40,937 bases of DNA from Streptomyces albiflavescens (GCF_014645835.1 NZ_BMMM01000007.1:261284-302220), one strand, 5' to 3'; positions 30,916 to 39,731 are shown, counted from the first letter of the stretch. Notes: generated by a model not told the origin, from the letters alone. Made by a program: numbers and translations.

Positions 30916-31605
30916 TCAGCCCTTCACCGCCCTCACCCACACACCGTCCTCCGTCAGATACTGGTCCACCCGCAGGCCCGCCTCCCCCAGCGCCCCCTCG
31001 AACTCGTCCTTCGTCAGCGGCCGAGCCCGGAACGTCTGGGTCCAGGTGGCGTCCGGGAACTCGTACTCCGCGCGGACGGAGTTCACCCCGTCGCCCACCG
31101 GCTCCGCCGACACGATCCGTAGGGTGAATCCGGAGGGGTCGACCCGTTCGCGAGGCACGTTCGTGTGGTAGTCCGCCCCCTCGCGCTGGATCAACACGCA
31201 GCCTTCCTCGGTCACATGACGAGTGCACGTCTCCAGGAACGCCTGGCGCTCCGCGGCGTCCCCGGTGTGCACGAGGAACGACGCGAGCATCACGACGTCG
31301 AACGTCTCGCCCAGGTCGAGGTCCTCGACCGTACTGCGTATCGTGCGCGCTCCGCGGACCCGCTCCAGCATCTCGGCGGACTCGTCCACGGCCGTGATCG
31401 TGAACCCGCGCTCCAGGAGCGGGTGGGTCATCCGTCCGACCCCGCTGCCCAGTTCCAGGATGTGCGCGCCCGCGGGCACCGCCGCGGTGATGATGTCCGG
31501 CTCCTCCCCGATGGGCAGGCGCGCGTAGAGCTCGACCGCGCAGCCGTCCGGTGTGATGGCACCGGGTCCGGTTCCTTCGTGTCCCTGACGCTTCTCGATC
31601 CTCAT
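30916..31605 (-). CDS. Class I SAM-dependent methyltransferase
   Basis: 229 residues from ATG at 31605. Rossmann methyltransferase: motif I HILELGSGVGRMTHPLLERG near residue 48, acidic end of strand 2 in ITAVDESAEML, motif II/III ARTIRSTVEDLDLGETFDVVMLASFLVH, and VTEEGCVLIQREG at motif post III. Acceptor substrate cannot be deduced. It stands alone, with a 69-bp gap before the DUF5596 gene upstream on the same strand. Confidence 0.88.
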   Translation of the reverse strand: MRIEKRQGHEGTGPGAITPDGCAVELYARLPIGEEPDIITAAVPAGAHILELGSGVGRMTHPLLERGFTITAVDESAEMLERVRGARTIRSTVEDLDLGETFDVVMLASFLVHTGDAAERQAFLETCTRHVTEEGCVLIQREGADYHTNVPRERVDPSGFTLRIVSAEPVGDGVNSVRAEYEFPDATWTQTFRARPLTKDEFEGALGEAGLRVDQYLTEDGVWVRAVKG

Positions 31606-31674
31606 ATCCGTCCAACGGGCGGCCCTCGTCAGCCCGTTCCCGCCCCGCGCTCATTCACTCGTTCGAGTGGTGAA

Positions 31675-32661
31675 CTACAGAGCGAACCATCCTTGCCCGC
31701 CGTACCAGTGCCCGCCGGCGCGCAGATGGTCCCCCACCGCCCGCTCGACGCTGTTGCGCCGGGGCAGCTCGTCCACCGGCAGCTCAGGATCGCCGAAGAC
31801 GAAGCCGACGGGCACCCCGTCGTCCGGGGTCTTCTCCTCGTACGCGGCCTGGAAGCGGTCCTGGAAGCGGATGATGTTGGACTCGGCCGGCAGATACCGC
31901 TTGAGCTGCGGGTCGAGCAGCCAGGAGTGGCACACGGCGACTTCGTAGCGCTCGTCGGGGTAGTGGCGGGCGAAGAACTCCCGTGCCAGCGCGAGCGACC
32001 GGTCGCAGGCGGTGGGTGACAGGGGGCCGCGGAAGTCGGTGATGTGCAGGCTCAGGCAGGGGTCGCCGGGGCCCAGTCCCAGGCCGGCCGCCGCGACGGC
32101 CCCACCGGTGTGCCGGCCCAGTCGCGCCCGCTGGAACTGCAGTCGGCCAAGCTGGAAGAGCTCTCCGTGGAAGTGCAGGGCGATCCACCAGGGGAACAGC
32201 AACCCCGGCGAACCGATCCTTCTGTGGTGCACGGCCACATGGCGGCCGAGGTCGGCGAGGGTGTGCCGGGACACGTCCTCCGGGACGCCGCGCTCCCGGT
32301 GATAGGCGCGCACATACGGAAGCGCCGCGATGAAGACGTACGCATGGAAGCAGCGCCCGAGCGCACCCGTCGAGGCGGGGAACGCGGGCGGCTCCCAGCC
32401 CTTTCCTATCTCCCCCATGTCCCGTACGAAGCGTCCGACGCAGCGCGCGAGGAGCGTCATCGCCTCCGGGTCCGCCGCCAACCGGGAGCGCGTCGCGACG
32501 AGTTCATTGATGTGCTCGTGGGCCACGGTCAGGTCGAGCAGGACGTCGGGCAGCTCGTCCACGTCCGGAAGCACCGCTTCCACCTGGGGCGTGCCCTCGC
32601 TCTCCAGGTCCCTCAGCCACTCCGCGAGCCTCGCGTCCGCCCGCAGTGCCTCCAGCAGCAC
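31675..32661 (-). CDS. DUF5596 acyltransferase-like protein
   Basis: 328 residues from GTG at 32661, chosen because GGGGAGGCGACG directly precedes it. The family pattern is followed: helical N-terminal part (WLRDLESEG, LPDVLLDLTVAHEHI), middle FHAYVFIAALPYVRAYHRERGVPEDVSRHTLADLGRHVAVHHRR (in parts), LHFHGELFQLGRLQFQRARLG, then the GNAT-like C-terminal part LSLHITDFRGPLSPTACDRSLALAREFFARHYPDE, CHSWLLDPQLKRYLPAESNIIRFQDRF. These proteins are annotated as acyltransferases on structural grounds; reaction unknown. Divergent from the DUF6343 gene across 94 bp. Confidence 0.82.
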   Translation of the reverse strand: MLLEALRADARLAEWLRDLESEGTPQVEAVLPDVDELPDVLLDLTVAHEHINELVATRSRLAADPEAMTLLARCVGRFVRDMGEIGKGWEPPAFPASTGALGRCFHAYVFIAALPYVRAYHRERGVPEDVSRHTLADLGRHVAVHHRRIGSPGLLFPWWIALHFHGELFQLGRLQFQRARLGRHTGGAVAAAGLGLGPGDPCLSLHITDFRGPLSPTACDRSLALAREFFARHYPDERYEVAVCHSWLLDPQLKRYLPAESNIIRFQDRFQAAYEEKTPDDGVPVGFVFGDPELPVDELPRRNSVERAVGDHLRAGGHWYGGQGWFAL

Positions 32662-32755
32662 CGTCGCCTCCCCGCGTCGGTCGTCGGTCCGACCGCTCTC
32701 CCTTGGTGAACGTGCACCACGAAGAGTACGTTTCCCAGTAGGAGTAGTGATCCCG

Positions 32756-33052
32756 ATGCGTACGGGCAGTGAACCGACGACAGCGCGCAGTGCTCTGCGG
32801 CTGCGCTTCTGGCTGAGCCTGTGGGGTCTGATCTGGGCGATCTTCGGGACGGCCGCGTTCGCGCTGGCCGGGCGGCCCGGGTGGGCGGTCGCGTGCGGCG
32901 TGCTGTGGCTGATTGTCACCGTGGACATGACGATGATCCTGCGGCACATCCACCAGGGGCCGCACTACCAGCCGGGCCGCGACGTCCCGCCCTACTCGCC
33001 GCCGGAGAGCGGCCTCCCGCCGTATCGGCCGAGGCAGCGCCGGCACCCGTAG
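32756..33052 (+). CDS. DUF6343 family small membrane protein
   Basis: 98 residues from ATG at 32756 (AGGAG 11 nt upstream; GTG at 32747 also in frame). MRTGSEPTTARSALRLRF leads into two membrane spans (FWLSLWGLIWAIFGTAAFALA and GWAVACGVLWLIVTVDMTMIL) with a cytosolic tail HIHQGPHYQPGRDVPPYSPP rich in Pro and Tyr. The family is restricted to actinobacteria; function unknown. Convergent with the TPR gene, 8 bp between stops. Confidence 0.83.
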   Translation: MRTGSEPTTARSALRLRFWLSLWGLIWAIFGTAAFALAGRPGWAVACGVLWLIVTVDMTMILRHIHQGPHYQPGRDVPPYSPPESGLPPYRPRQRRHP

Positions 33053-33059
33053 CCGAGCG

Positions 33060-33440
33060 TCACGTCTCGAAACGCGCCGCTTCCAGGTACTGCGGCTTCG
33101 GGTCGAGCGCCGCCGCCAGCCTGAAGTGCCGCTTCGCCTGCTCGGGGCGGCGCTGGCGCTCGTAGGTGCGGGCGAGCGCGAAGTGCGCGAACGCGTTGTC
33201 CGGCTCGCGCTCCAGGACGATCGTGAACTCCAGCTCGGCGGGGCGCAGTTGCGCGGCGGCGAAGAAGGCACGCGCGCGCAGCAGCCGGGCTGCGGTGTTC
33301 TCCGGATGCGCGGCGATGACTGAGTCGAGCAGCTTCACCGCGCCCCGGGGGTCCCGCGCGTCGAGCAGTCGCTCGGCGGCGCGGAAGTCGATGACATGCG
33401 TCTCCGGAGTACGTCCGGTCGAACCGCTGGTCTCGGGCAC
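33060..33440 (-). CDS. Tetratricopeptide-repeat protein
   Basis: 126 residues from ATG at 33440. After a 16-residue lead, TPR helices: VIDFRAAERLLDARDPRGAVKLLDSVIAAHPENTAARLLRARAFFAA, QLRPAELEFTIVLEREPDNAFAHFALARTYERQRRPEQAKRHFRLAAALDPKP (read in parts). About three repeats of 34 residues with the A-x-x-x-P spacing are seen. A small scaffold of unknown partner, conserved next to coaE in Streptomyces as far as I recall. Confidence 0.88.
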   Translation of the reverse strand: MPETSGSTGRTPETHVIDFRAAERLLDARDPRGAVKLLDSVIAAHPENTAARLLRARAFFAAAQLRPAELEFTIVLEREPDNAFAHFALARTYERQRRPEQAKRHFRLAAALDPKPQYLEAARFET

Positions 33441-33490
33441 GGCAGAGTCCTTCCCTCACTGCAAGGGTTCAACGCCCCCACAGGGGGCCG

Positions 33491-34099
33491 CTATTCCTGG
33501 GGCTGGTGGGCCCTGCGGACGAGATCGGTCCATACATCCCGTACGCGCCGCTGCAACTCCTCCAGGGGCACGTCGTTGTCGATGACGATGTCAGCGATCT
33601 CCAGGCGCTTCTCGCGCGGGGCCTGGGCGGCCATGCGCGCGCGGGCGTCATCCTCGGCCATGCCGCGCAGCCGTACGAGGCGGTCGAGCTGCGTTTCGGG
33701 GCTTGCGTCGACGACGATCACGAGGTCGTACAGCGGAGCGAGGCTGTTCTCGGCGAGCAGGGGCACGTCGTGGACGACGACGGCCTCTTCGGAGGCGGCG
33801 TCTTCGAGCTCGCGGGAGCGGAGGCCCACCAGGGGGTGCACGATCGAATTGAGGACGGCGAGTTTCTCCGGGTCGGCGAAGACGATCGAGCCCAGCTTGG
33901 GCCGGTCCAGGCTGCCGTCCGCTGCGAGCACGCCCTCGCCGAAGGCGTCGACGACAGCCGCGAGCCCGGGAGTTCCGGGTGCGACGACCTCCCGTGCGAT
34001 CATGTCCGCGTCGATCAGCACCGCGCCGTGCTCGACGAGCAGCCGCGACACTTCGCTCTTGCCGGCGCCGATACCACCGGTCAGGCCCACCTTCAGCAT
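33491..34099 (-). CDS. coaE: Dephospho-CoA kinase
   Basis: 202 residues from ATG at 34099, normal length. P-loop LTGGIGAGKSEVSRLL at residue 6-20, LIDADMIAREVV (substrate Asp), FGEGVLAADGSLDRPKLGSIVFADPEKLAVLNSIVHPLV, VVHDVPLLAENSLAPLYDLVIVVDASPETQLDRLV, and ADIVIDNDVPLEEL. It catalyses the last step of coenzyme A synthesis, phosphorylating the 3'-hydroxyl of dephospho-CoA. Followed on the same strand by the TPR gene (50-bp gap). Confidence 0.96.
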   Translation of the reverse strand: MLKVGLTGGIGAGKSEVSRLLVEHGAVLIDADMIAREVVAPGTPGLAAVVDAFGEGVLAADGSLDRPKLGSIVFADPEKLAVLNSIVHPLVGLRSRELEDAASEEAVVVHDVPLLAENSLAPLYDLVIVVDASPETQLDRLVRLRGMAEDDARARMAAQAPREKRLEIADIVIDNDVPLEELQRRVRDVWTDLVRRAHQPQE

Positions 34100-34159
34100 G
34101 CCCAGCAGCTTAGGGCCTGCCGCTGACAGGCCCTTCGACAGGGAGCCCTGGAGCGACGC

Positions 34160-35098
34160 CTAGGCGTCGCCCTCCCGCTCCGCCAGGAACCGCTCGAACT
34201 CCAAACCGATCTCGTCCGCCGACGGGATGTCCACCGGTTCCGCGAGCATGTTGCCGCGCGTCTCGGCGCCCGCCGCGGCGTCGTACTGGTGCTCGAGGCC
34301 CTGGACGAGGGCGACGAGCTCTTCGTCGCCCTCCTGGATCTGGCGGTCGATCTCCGTCTGCGTGCGGTGCGCCTCCGTGCGCAGGGAGTGCGCGATACCG
34401 GGGAGCACCAGGCCGGTCGCGGCCGTGATGGACTCCAGGACCGTCAGCGCGGCGTCCGGGTACGGGGAACGGGCGATGTAGTGCGGCACGTGCGCGGCGA
34501 CGCCGAGGACGTCGTGTCCGGCCTCCATGAGGCGGTATTCGACGAGGGACTCGGCGCTTCCGGGGACCTGCGCCTCGTCGAAGGGGCTGCGGTGGCCGGG
34601 CACCAGCTCGTTGCGGTTGCCATGCGGGGTGAGGCCCACGGGGCGGGTGTGCGGGACGCCCATGGGGATGCCGTGGAAGTTCACGGAAAGGCGGACGCCG
34701 AGCCGCTCCACGATCTGCTCGACGGCGGCGGCGAAGCGCTCCCACTCCACGTCCGGCTCGGGGCCGGACAGCAACAGGAAGGGCGCCCCCGTCGCGTCCT
34801 GCACGAGACGTACGTCGAGCGTGGGCTCTTCGTAGTCGGTCCAGCGGTCGCGCTTGAACGTCAGCAGCGGGCGCCGGGCCCGGTAGTCCACGAGACGGTC
34901 GTGGTCGAAACGGGCCACGACCTGGTGGGGCAGCGAGTCGAGCAGCCGGTCGACGATCTGGTCGCCGGTCTCGCCCGCGTCGATGTATCCGTCGAAGTGG
35001 TAGAGCATGACAAGACCGGCCGACTCCTGAGCGAGCGCCACGTCGACAACGGCCAAGCCCTTCGGCTCCCATGCGTACAAACCCTGCGGATCAAGCAC
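34160..35098 (-). CDS. PAC2-family protein (proteasome-assembly-chaperone fold)
   Basis: 312 residues from GTG at 35098 with AGGAG 10 nt upstream. The PAC2 pattern is clear: VDVALAQESAGLVMLYHFDGYIDAGETGDQIVDRLLDSL, LTFKRDRWTDYEEPTLDVRLVQDATGAPFLLLSGPEPDVEWERFAAAV, GIPMGVPHTRPVGLTPHGN, ARSPYPDAALTVLESI. The family is linked by fold to eukaryotic proteasome assembly chaperones; actinobacteria have 20S proteasomes, but the proteasome operon is not here. C-terminal helical tail EIDRQIQEGDEELVALVQGLEHQYD. Confidence 0.9.
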   Translation of the reverse strand: MLDPQGLYAWEPKGLAVVDVALAQESAGLVMLYHFDGYIDAGETGDQIVDRLLDSLPHQVVARFDHDRLVDYRARRPLLTFKRDRWTDYEEPTLDVRLVQDATGAPFLLLSGPEPDVEWERFAAAVEQIVERLGVRLSVNFHGIPMGVPHTRPVGLTPHGNRNELVPGHRSPFDEAQVPGSAESLVEYRLMEAGHDVLGVAAHVPHYIARSPYPDAALTVLESITAATGLVLPGIAHSLRTEAHRTQTEIDRQIQEGDEELVALVQGLEHQYDAAAGAETRGNMLAEPVDIPSADEIGLEFERFLAEREGDA

Positions 35099-35136
35099 TG
35101 TGACCGCTCCTCCTCGTGTTCGTACTGCACAACGTG

Positions 35137-35172
35137 GTGCGGAGCGCGGGCATTCCCGCCCGCGCTCCGCAC
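35137..35172. terminator. 14-bp stem-loop downstream of the amine oxidase gene
   Basis: GTGCGGAGCGCGGG (35137-35150) with its perfect complement at 35159-35172, 8-nt loop. It lies after the minus-strand oxidase stop (35298) and just upstream of the PAC2 start (35098), so it likely ends the oxidase transcript. Confidence 0.75.
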
Positions 35173-35280
35173 CGCCGCCTCTTACCGACTTCTCAGCCGC
35201 CACGAGCGGCTGGAAAGACATCCGCGGACGGTTGCCGAGTCATCCACAGAGGGCCCTCGAGGCATCCACTGATGGCTACC

Positions 35281-35319
35281 AGGACAGCACGCGCGTGTTA
35301 CGAGGACAGCACGCGCGCG
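35281..35319. repeat. 17-bp duplication across the oxidase stop codon
   Basis: AGGACAGCACGCGCGTG occurs at 35281-35297 and 35303-35319. The second copy encodes the last residues HARVLS of the oxidase; the first lies immediately beyond the stop. Period 22 bp. Confidence 0.85.
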
Positions 35320-36905
35320 TGCAGCGCGGTGACCGCCTTGCGGGCGGAGGTGAAGGCGCCGTGCTGCCAGGCATCGGTATAGCTGAGCCAGTCGCCCGCG
35401 AAGTAGACCCGCCCTGTGGGCTCGTTCAGCGGCTTGTAGCGGGCGTCGTCGGGCCCACCGGGGGTGTCGTGCCAGGCGGCCTCCAGGTGGGGCGTCTGGC
35501 GCCAGTGGTGCGAGAAGGAGGACGCGAGTTCGGTGCGGTACTTCTCGCCGTAGATCTTCACCCCCGCGGCCACCGCGCGCTTCTCGCGCTCCTCGGGGGT
35601 GAGTTTCGCGTACGAGTCGGCGTCGTCGCCGTAGTTGTAGTAGCCGATCAGCACACCGCGCTCGCCGTGGAAGCCGTACGAGGGGTGCCAGATGTGGGTG
35701 ATGTCCTGGTCGGTCTCGGTGATACCGCCGTAGATCTTGTGATCAAGCTCCCACCAGCGCGAGCGGTACTCCAGACCGATCTTGGCCGCCGACGAGGGGG
35801 TGATCGCCTCCAGGGCGCTCTGCACTCCGGAGCCGAGGTTGTGCGGGATCTTGGCGAGGATGTTGGGCGGCAGGGCACCGATGCAGTAGTCGGCCTCGAT
35901 GGACTTCGTACGGCCGCCCTGGGTGTAAGTGACGGTGACGCCACTCCCCTTGTCGGTGATTTTGGAGACCGCGGCGCCTGTCCGGATGCGGTGGGACCCG
36001 ATCGCCTTCGTGAGCGCTTTCGGTATCTGGTCCATGCCGCCCACCGGTTGGAACATCAGCATCGCCTGGTCGAAGCCGAACTCGAAGGAGAAGTAGCGGC
36101 CGACGCCGGTGGCGAAGACCTCGGAGGCGGTGGGGATGTCGCCGAGGAGCACACCGGGGGTTCCCGCGGCGGCGGGGACGGTGGTGTAGCCGCGGCGCTC
36201 TCCGCCTTCGTAGGTCAGCTTGTCGCCGAGTTCACCGAAGTCCTTGAGGAACTCGACGAGTTTCTCCTGGTCGGTGGCGGTCAGCTCCTTGTCGAGAGCG
36301 CCCTTGCCGGTGGCCTTGGCGAGCAGTTCGGAGACGTAGCCGTAGACATCGGCCTTGGCGGTGCGATACCGCATCGGCTTGGTCATGCCGGTCGACTCGT
36401 TGTAGAGGTACGCGTCCGCGTTCGTGTTCGTGAACACCTCGATCGGGACGCCGAGTTCGCGGCAGTAGTCGAGGGTGACCATCCACTGTGGAAGGCGGGC
36501 GGGGCCCGCGTTCATGTAGTGGCCCTCGCCGAAGCGGGCCGTCTGCGTGTTGCCGTAGAGGTCGGTGGTCGTATCGCCGCCGCGCACCGTGAAGTTGCGG
36601 CCGCCGGTGCGGTCTCTGGCCTCCAGGACCGTACAGTCGTAGCCCGCCTTGCCGAGCTCGTACGCGGACGCGAGTCCGGCGATGCCGCCGCCGACGATGA
36701 CGACCTTGGCGGCGCCGCGCCCGGTGAGCGTGAAATCGCTCGACTTCGGTGCATGGAAGGGCTGTTCACGTCCCGCGGCCTGCGCGGTGGGCGCGAGGCC
36801 GAGGGCGCCCATGGTGGCGAACATCGCGCCCGCCCCACTGGTGAGACCCACAGTGCGGAGAAAGGCGCGCCGGCTCGCATCGGTGGATCGTCGCTGTGCT
36901 GCCAT
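35298..36905 (-). CDS. Secreted flavin amine oxidase (L-amino-acid oxidase-like), Tat exported
   Basis: 535 residues from ATG at 36905 (GGGGAG upstream). Twin-arginine signal: TDASRRAFLRTVGLTSGAGAMFATMGALGLAPTAQAA, cleavage near residue 43. FAD dinucleotide fold KVVIVGGGIAGLASAYELGKAGYDCTVLEARDRTGGR, substrate-region GEGHYMNAGPARLPQWM, and C-terminal FAD motif GRVYFAGDWLSYTDAWQHGAFTSARKAV. This is the flavin monoamine oxidase / L-amino-acid oxidase family, which deaminates amino acids or amines with production of peroxide and ammonia. Folding with cofactor before export fits the Tat signal. Divergent from the beta-helix gene. Confidence 0.92.
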   Translation of the reverse strand: MAAQRRSTDASRRAFLRTVGLTSGAGAMFATMGALGLAPTAQAAGREQPFHAPKSSDFTLTGRGAAKVVIVGGGIAGLASAYELGKAGYDCTVLEARDRTGGRNFTVRGGDTTTDLYGNTQTARFGEGHYMNAGPARLPQWMVTLDYCRELGVPIEVFTNTNADAYLYNESTGMTKPMRYRTAKADVYGYVSELLAKATGKGALDKELTATDQEKLVEFLKDFGELGDKLTYEGGERRGYTTVPAAAGTPGVLLGDIPTASEVFATGVGRYFSFEFGFDQAMLMFQPVGGMDQIPKALTKAIGSHRIRTGAAVSKITDKGSGVTVTYTQGGRTKSIEADYCIGALPPNILAKIPHNLGSGVQSALEAITPSSAAKIGLEYRSRWWELDHKIYGGITETDQDITHIWHPSYGFHGERGVLIGYYNYGDDADSYAKLTPEEREKRAVAAGVKIYGEKYRTELASSFSHHWRQTPHLEAAWHDTPGGPDDARYKPLNEPTGRVYFAGDWLSYTDAWQHGAFTSARKAVTALHARVLSS

Positions 36906-37017
36906 GACTTCGGCTCCCCTCACGATCTTGAATGACCCGGGGATCCTGGCAACGCCCTGTTACAGCGCTGGAGTTACTCGTGTATCTGCCACGTTTCTCT
37001 CCCCGCACACCCGGACC

Positions 37018-37027
37018 GGTCCAGACC
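37018..37027. promoter_or_regulatory. DasR-like half-conserved palindrome upstream of the beta-helix gene
   Basis: GGTCCAGACC at 37018-37027, about 98 bp before the start at 37125. It matches the core of DasR-responsive elements and of the repeats at Streptomyces chitinase promoters (TGGTCTAGACCA-type), but the outer bases differ. Suggestive only. Confidence 0.35.
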
Positions 37028-37124
37028 TTGACGCGGGCATGCAGCATCCGTACGTTCATGTAGGCACCCAGAGTTCACGTACGAGAACAAACTTCTATGC
37101 GAACCGACGGGAAGGTCCCCCCAC

Positions 37125-38087
37125 ATGCGTATCCGGCGCACGCTCCTCCTCCCCCTGCTCGCCACGACGGCGGCCACGGTCGGCGCAGCCCTGACCGCTC
37201 CACCGGCCGAGGCCGCCCAGGTCATCGAGGTCTCCACCGCCGCCCAGCTGAAGTCCGCGCTCACCTCGGCGTCCCCCGGCGACACGATCCACCTCGCCGA
37301 CGGCACCTACACGGGCAACTTCAAGACGTCGAAGGCGGCGAGCTCCGGCTCCCGCATCACCCTCGCCGGGTCCTCGAAGGCCGTCCTCAGGGCAAGCGGC
37401 GGCTACGGCCTCCATCTCGACGGCGCCTCGTACTGGACGGTCCAGGGCCTCACCGTCACCGGCGGACAGAAAGGCATCATGATCGATTCGGCGAAGGGCG
37501 TCGTCGTCGACACGGTCACCGTCCACGGACTCGGCATGGAGGGCGTCCACTTCCGCAACTCCAGCACGGACGGCGTGATCAAGAACTCGAAGATCTACGA
37601 CACCGGCAACGACGGCCGTGGCATGGGCGAGGGCGTGTACGTCGGAACGGCCGGCGGAACCTCCGACAAGAGCGACCGCATCCAGATCACCGGCAACACG
37701 ATCGGCCCGGACGTGGGCGGGGAGAACGTCGACATCAAGGAGGGCACCACCGGCGCCCGCATCACCGGCAACACCTTCGACGGCAGCGGCCTCACCGGCG
37801 CCAACTACGACGACTCCTGGGTCGATGTAAAGGGCAACGACGTCCTTGTGGAGAACAACAAGGGCAGGTCCACGACGAACGACGGCTACGAGACCCACAC
37901 CCAGCAGTCCGGCTGGGGCTGCGGCACGGTGTTCCGCGGCAACACCTCGGACCTGACGGGCGCGACCGGCGACAAACAGCTCGCGATCAACGTGACCAAC
38001 TCCAGCGCGAGCTGCAGGACGACCGTCTACGCGTCGAACACGGTGACGGGAGGCAGGGGCCTCACCAACATCACGGTCACTCCATAG
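37125..38087 (+). CDS. Secreted right-handed beta-helix protein (pectate-lyase-like)
   Basis: 320 residues from ATG at 37125 (GGGAAGGT upstream). Sec signal MRIRRTLLLPLLATTAATVGAALTAPPAEAA with AEA-A cleavage near 31. VSTAAQLKSALTSASPGDTIHLADGTYTGNFK is the typical entry of polysaccharide-lyase beta-helices; then regular coils such as LHLDGASYWTVQGLTVTGGQKGIMID, VDTVTVHGLGMEGVHFRNSS, IQITGNTIGPDVGGENVDIKEGTTGARITGNTFDG. Two Cys late in the chain (GWGCGTVF, SASCRTTVY) may form a disulfide. A role in binding or cleaving plant or microbial polysaccharide is inferred from fold. Confidence 0.88.
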   Translation: MRIRRTLLLPLLATTAATVGAALTAPPAEAAQVIEVSTAAQLKSALTSASPGDTIHLADGTYTGNFKTSKAASSGSRITLAGSSKAVLRASGGYGLHLDGASYWTVQGLTVTGGQKGIMIDSAKGVVVDTVTVHGLGMEGVHFRNSSTDGVIKNSKIYDTGNDGRGMGEGVYVGTAGGTSDKSDRIQITGNTIGPDVGGENVDIKEGTTGARITGNTFDGSGLTGANYDDSWVDVKGNDVLVENNKGRSTTNDGYETHTQQSGWGCGTVFRGNTSDLTGATGDKQLAINVTNSSASCRTTVYASNTVTGGRGLTNITVTP

Positions 38088-38168
38088 CGCCGTCCGGGTG
38101 AGCGCCCCCGCAGAGGCGCGGGAACCGCGCGATCAGCCCCCTCGAACCCGGGGACCCAACAAAAAGAC

Positions 38169-38202
38169 GGTGGGCCGCACCCCTCAGGGGGTGCGGCCCA
38201 CC
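38169..38202 (-). terminator. rpsA intrinsic terminator
   Basis: A 15-bp perfect stem, GGTGGGCCGCACCCC (38169-38183) with its complement at 38188-38202 and a 4-nt loop, followed on the minus strand by GTCTTTTT. It lies 33 bp after the rpsA stop and is the best intrinsic terminator in the window. Confidence 0.92.
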
Positions 38203-38234
38203 GACCAGCTACTGCCTAGCGGAACCTACTCGGT

Positions 38235-39731
38235 TCAGCTCTGGCCACCCGCGAGCTTCTCGCGAAGCGCGGCGAGGGCCTCGTCCGACGCCAGGGCGCC
38301 GGAGGTGTCGTCCGACTCCGAGGAGTACGAACCGCCGCCGGCGGCGGCCGGAGCCGCACCCGCGTCGCCGCCCTCGGCCGCCGCCTGGGCGTCGGCCTCG
38401 CGGGACTTGATGACCTGCGCCTGGTGCTGCTCGAAGCGCTGCTGCGCCTCGGCGTACTGGTGCTCCCAGGCCTCGCGCTGGGTCTCGTAGCCCTCGAGCC
38501 AGTCGTTGGTCTCGGGGTCGAAGCCCTCGGGGTAGATGTAGTTGCCCTGGTCGTCGTACGACGCGGCCATGCCGTACAGGGTCGGGTCGAACTCGACCGA
38601 GGCCGGGTCGGCACCGAAGGACTCGTTGGCCTGCTTCAGCGAGAGGCTGATGCGACGACGCTCGAGGTCGATGTCGATGACCTTGACGAAGATCTCGTCG
38701 TTGACCTGGACGACCTGCTCCGGGATCTCCACGTGGCGCTCGGCCAGCTCGGAGATGTGGACCAGACCCTCGATGCCCTCGTCCACGCGGACGAACGCAC
38801 CGAACGGAACGAGCTTGGTGACCTTACCCGGGACGACCTGACCGATCTGGTGCGTACGGGCGAACTGCTGCCACGGGTCTTCCTGCGTCGCCTTGAGCGA
38901 CAGGGAGACGCGCTCGCGGTCCATGTCGACGTCGAGGACCTCGACGGTGACTTCCTGGCCGACCTCGACAACCTCGGAGGGGTGGTCGATGTGCTTCCAG
39001 GAGAGCTCGGAGACGTGCACGAGACCGTCGACGCCACCCAGGTCCACGAAGGCACCGAAGTTGACGATCGAGGACACGACGCCGGAGCGGACCTGACCCT
39101 TCTGAAGGGTGGTGAGGAACGTCTGGCGAACCTCGGACTGGGTCTGCTCCAGCCAGGCGCGGCGGGACAGGACCACGTTGTTGCGGTTCTTGTCCAGCTC
39201 GATGATCTTCGCCTCGAGCTCCTTGCCCACGTAGGGCTGGAGGTCGCGGACACGGCGCATCTCGACGAGAGAAGCCGGCAGGAAGCCACGGAGGCCGATG
39301 TCGAGGATGAGACCACCCTTGACGACCTCGATGACGGTACCGGTGACGATGCCGTCCTCTTCCTTGATCTTCTCGATGGTGCCCCAGGCGCGCTCGTACT
39401 GGGCGCGCTTCTTCGAGAGGATCAGGCGGCCTTCCTTGTCCTCCTTCTGGAGGACCAGGGCTTCGATCTCGTCGCCGACGGCCACGACCTCGTTCGGGTC
39501 GACGTCGTGCTTGATCGAGAGCTCGCGGCTCGGGATGACACCTTCGGTCTTGTAACCGATGTCGAGCAGGACCTCGTCCCGGTCGACCTTCACGATGACG
39601 CCGTCGACGATGTCGCCGTCGTTGAAGTACTTGATCGTCTCGTCGATCGCGGCGAGGAAGGCTTCCTCGTTACCGATGTCGTTGACCGCAACCTGCGGGG
39701 TGGTGGCGGTGGTCTCGGTGCTGCTCGTCAT
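38235..39731 (-). CDS. rpsA: 30S ribosomal protein S1
   Basis: 498 residues from ATG at 39731. Four S1 RNA-binding repeats: about 35-105 (GDIVDGVIVKVDRDEVLLDIGYKTEGVIPSREL), 122-190 (GIVTGTVIEVVKGGLILDIGLRGFLPASLV), 208-278 (GQVRSGVVSSIVNFGAFVDLGGVDGLVHVSELSW) and 293-363 (GQVVPGKVTKLVPFGAFVRVDEGIEGLVHISELAERHV). The C-terminal about 110 residues are Gln/Glu/Ala-rich and disordered, as in other actinobacterial S1. It recruits mRNA to the 30S subunit. The gene is alone, with a long leader and strong promoter upstream and a strong terminator downstream. Confidence 0.97.
   Translation of the reverse strand: MTSSTETTATTPQVAVNDIGNEEAFLAAIDETIKYFNDGDIVDGVIVKVDRDEVLLDIGYKTEGVIPSRELSIKHDVDPNEVVAVGDEIEALVLQKEDKEGRLILSKKRAQYERAWGTIEKIKEEDGIVTGTVIEVVKGGLILDIGLRGFLPASLVEMRRVRDLQPYVGKELEAKIIELDKNRNNVVLSRRAWLEQTQSEVRQTFLTTLQKGQVRSGVVSSIVNFGAFVDLGGVDGLVHVSELSWKHIDHPSEVVEVGQEVTVEVLDVDMDRERVSLSLKATQEDPWQQFARTHQIGQVVPGKVTKLVPFGAFVRVDEGIEGLVHISELAERHVEIPEQVVQVNDEIFVKVIDIDLERRRISLSLKQANESFGADPASVEFDPTLYGMAASYDDQGNYIYPEGFDPETNDWLEGYETQREAWEHQYAEAQQRFEQHQAQVIKSREADAQAAAEGGDAGAAPAAAGGGSYSSESDDTSGALASDEALAALREKLAGGQS

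Noticed and set aside
35100..36935. Long plus-strand frame opposite the amine oxidase
   Set aside because: High-GC mirror frame; the oxidase has clear FAD and Tat motifs on the minus strand.
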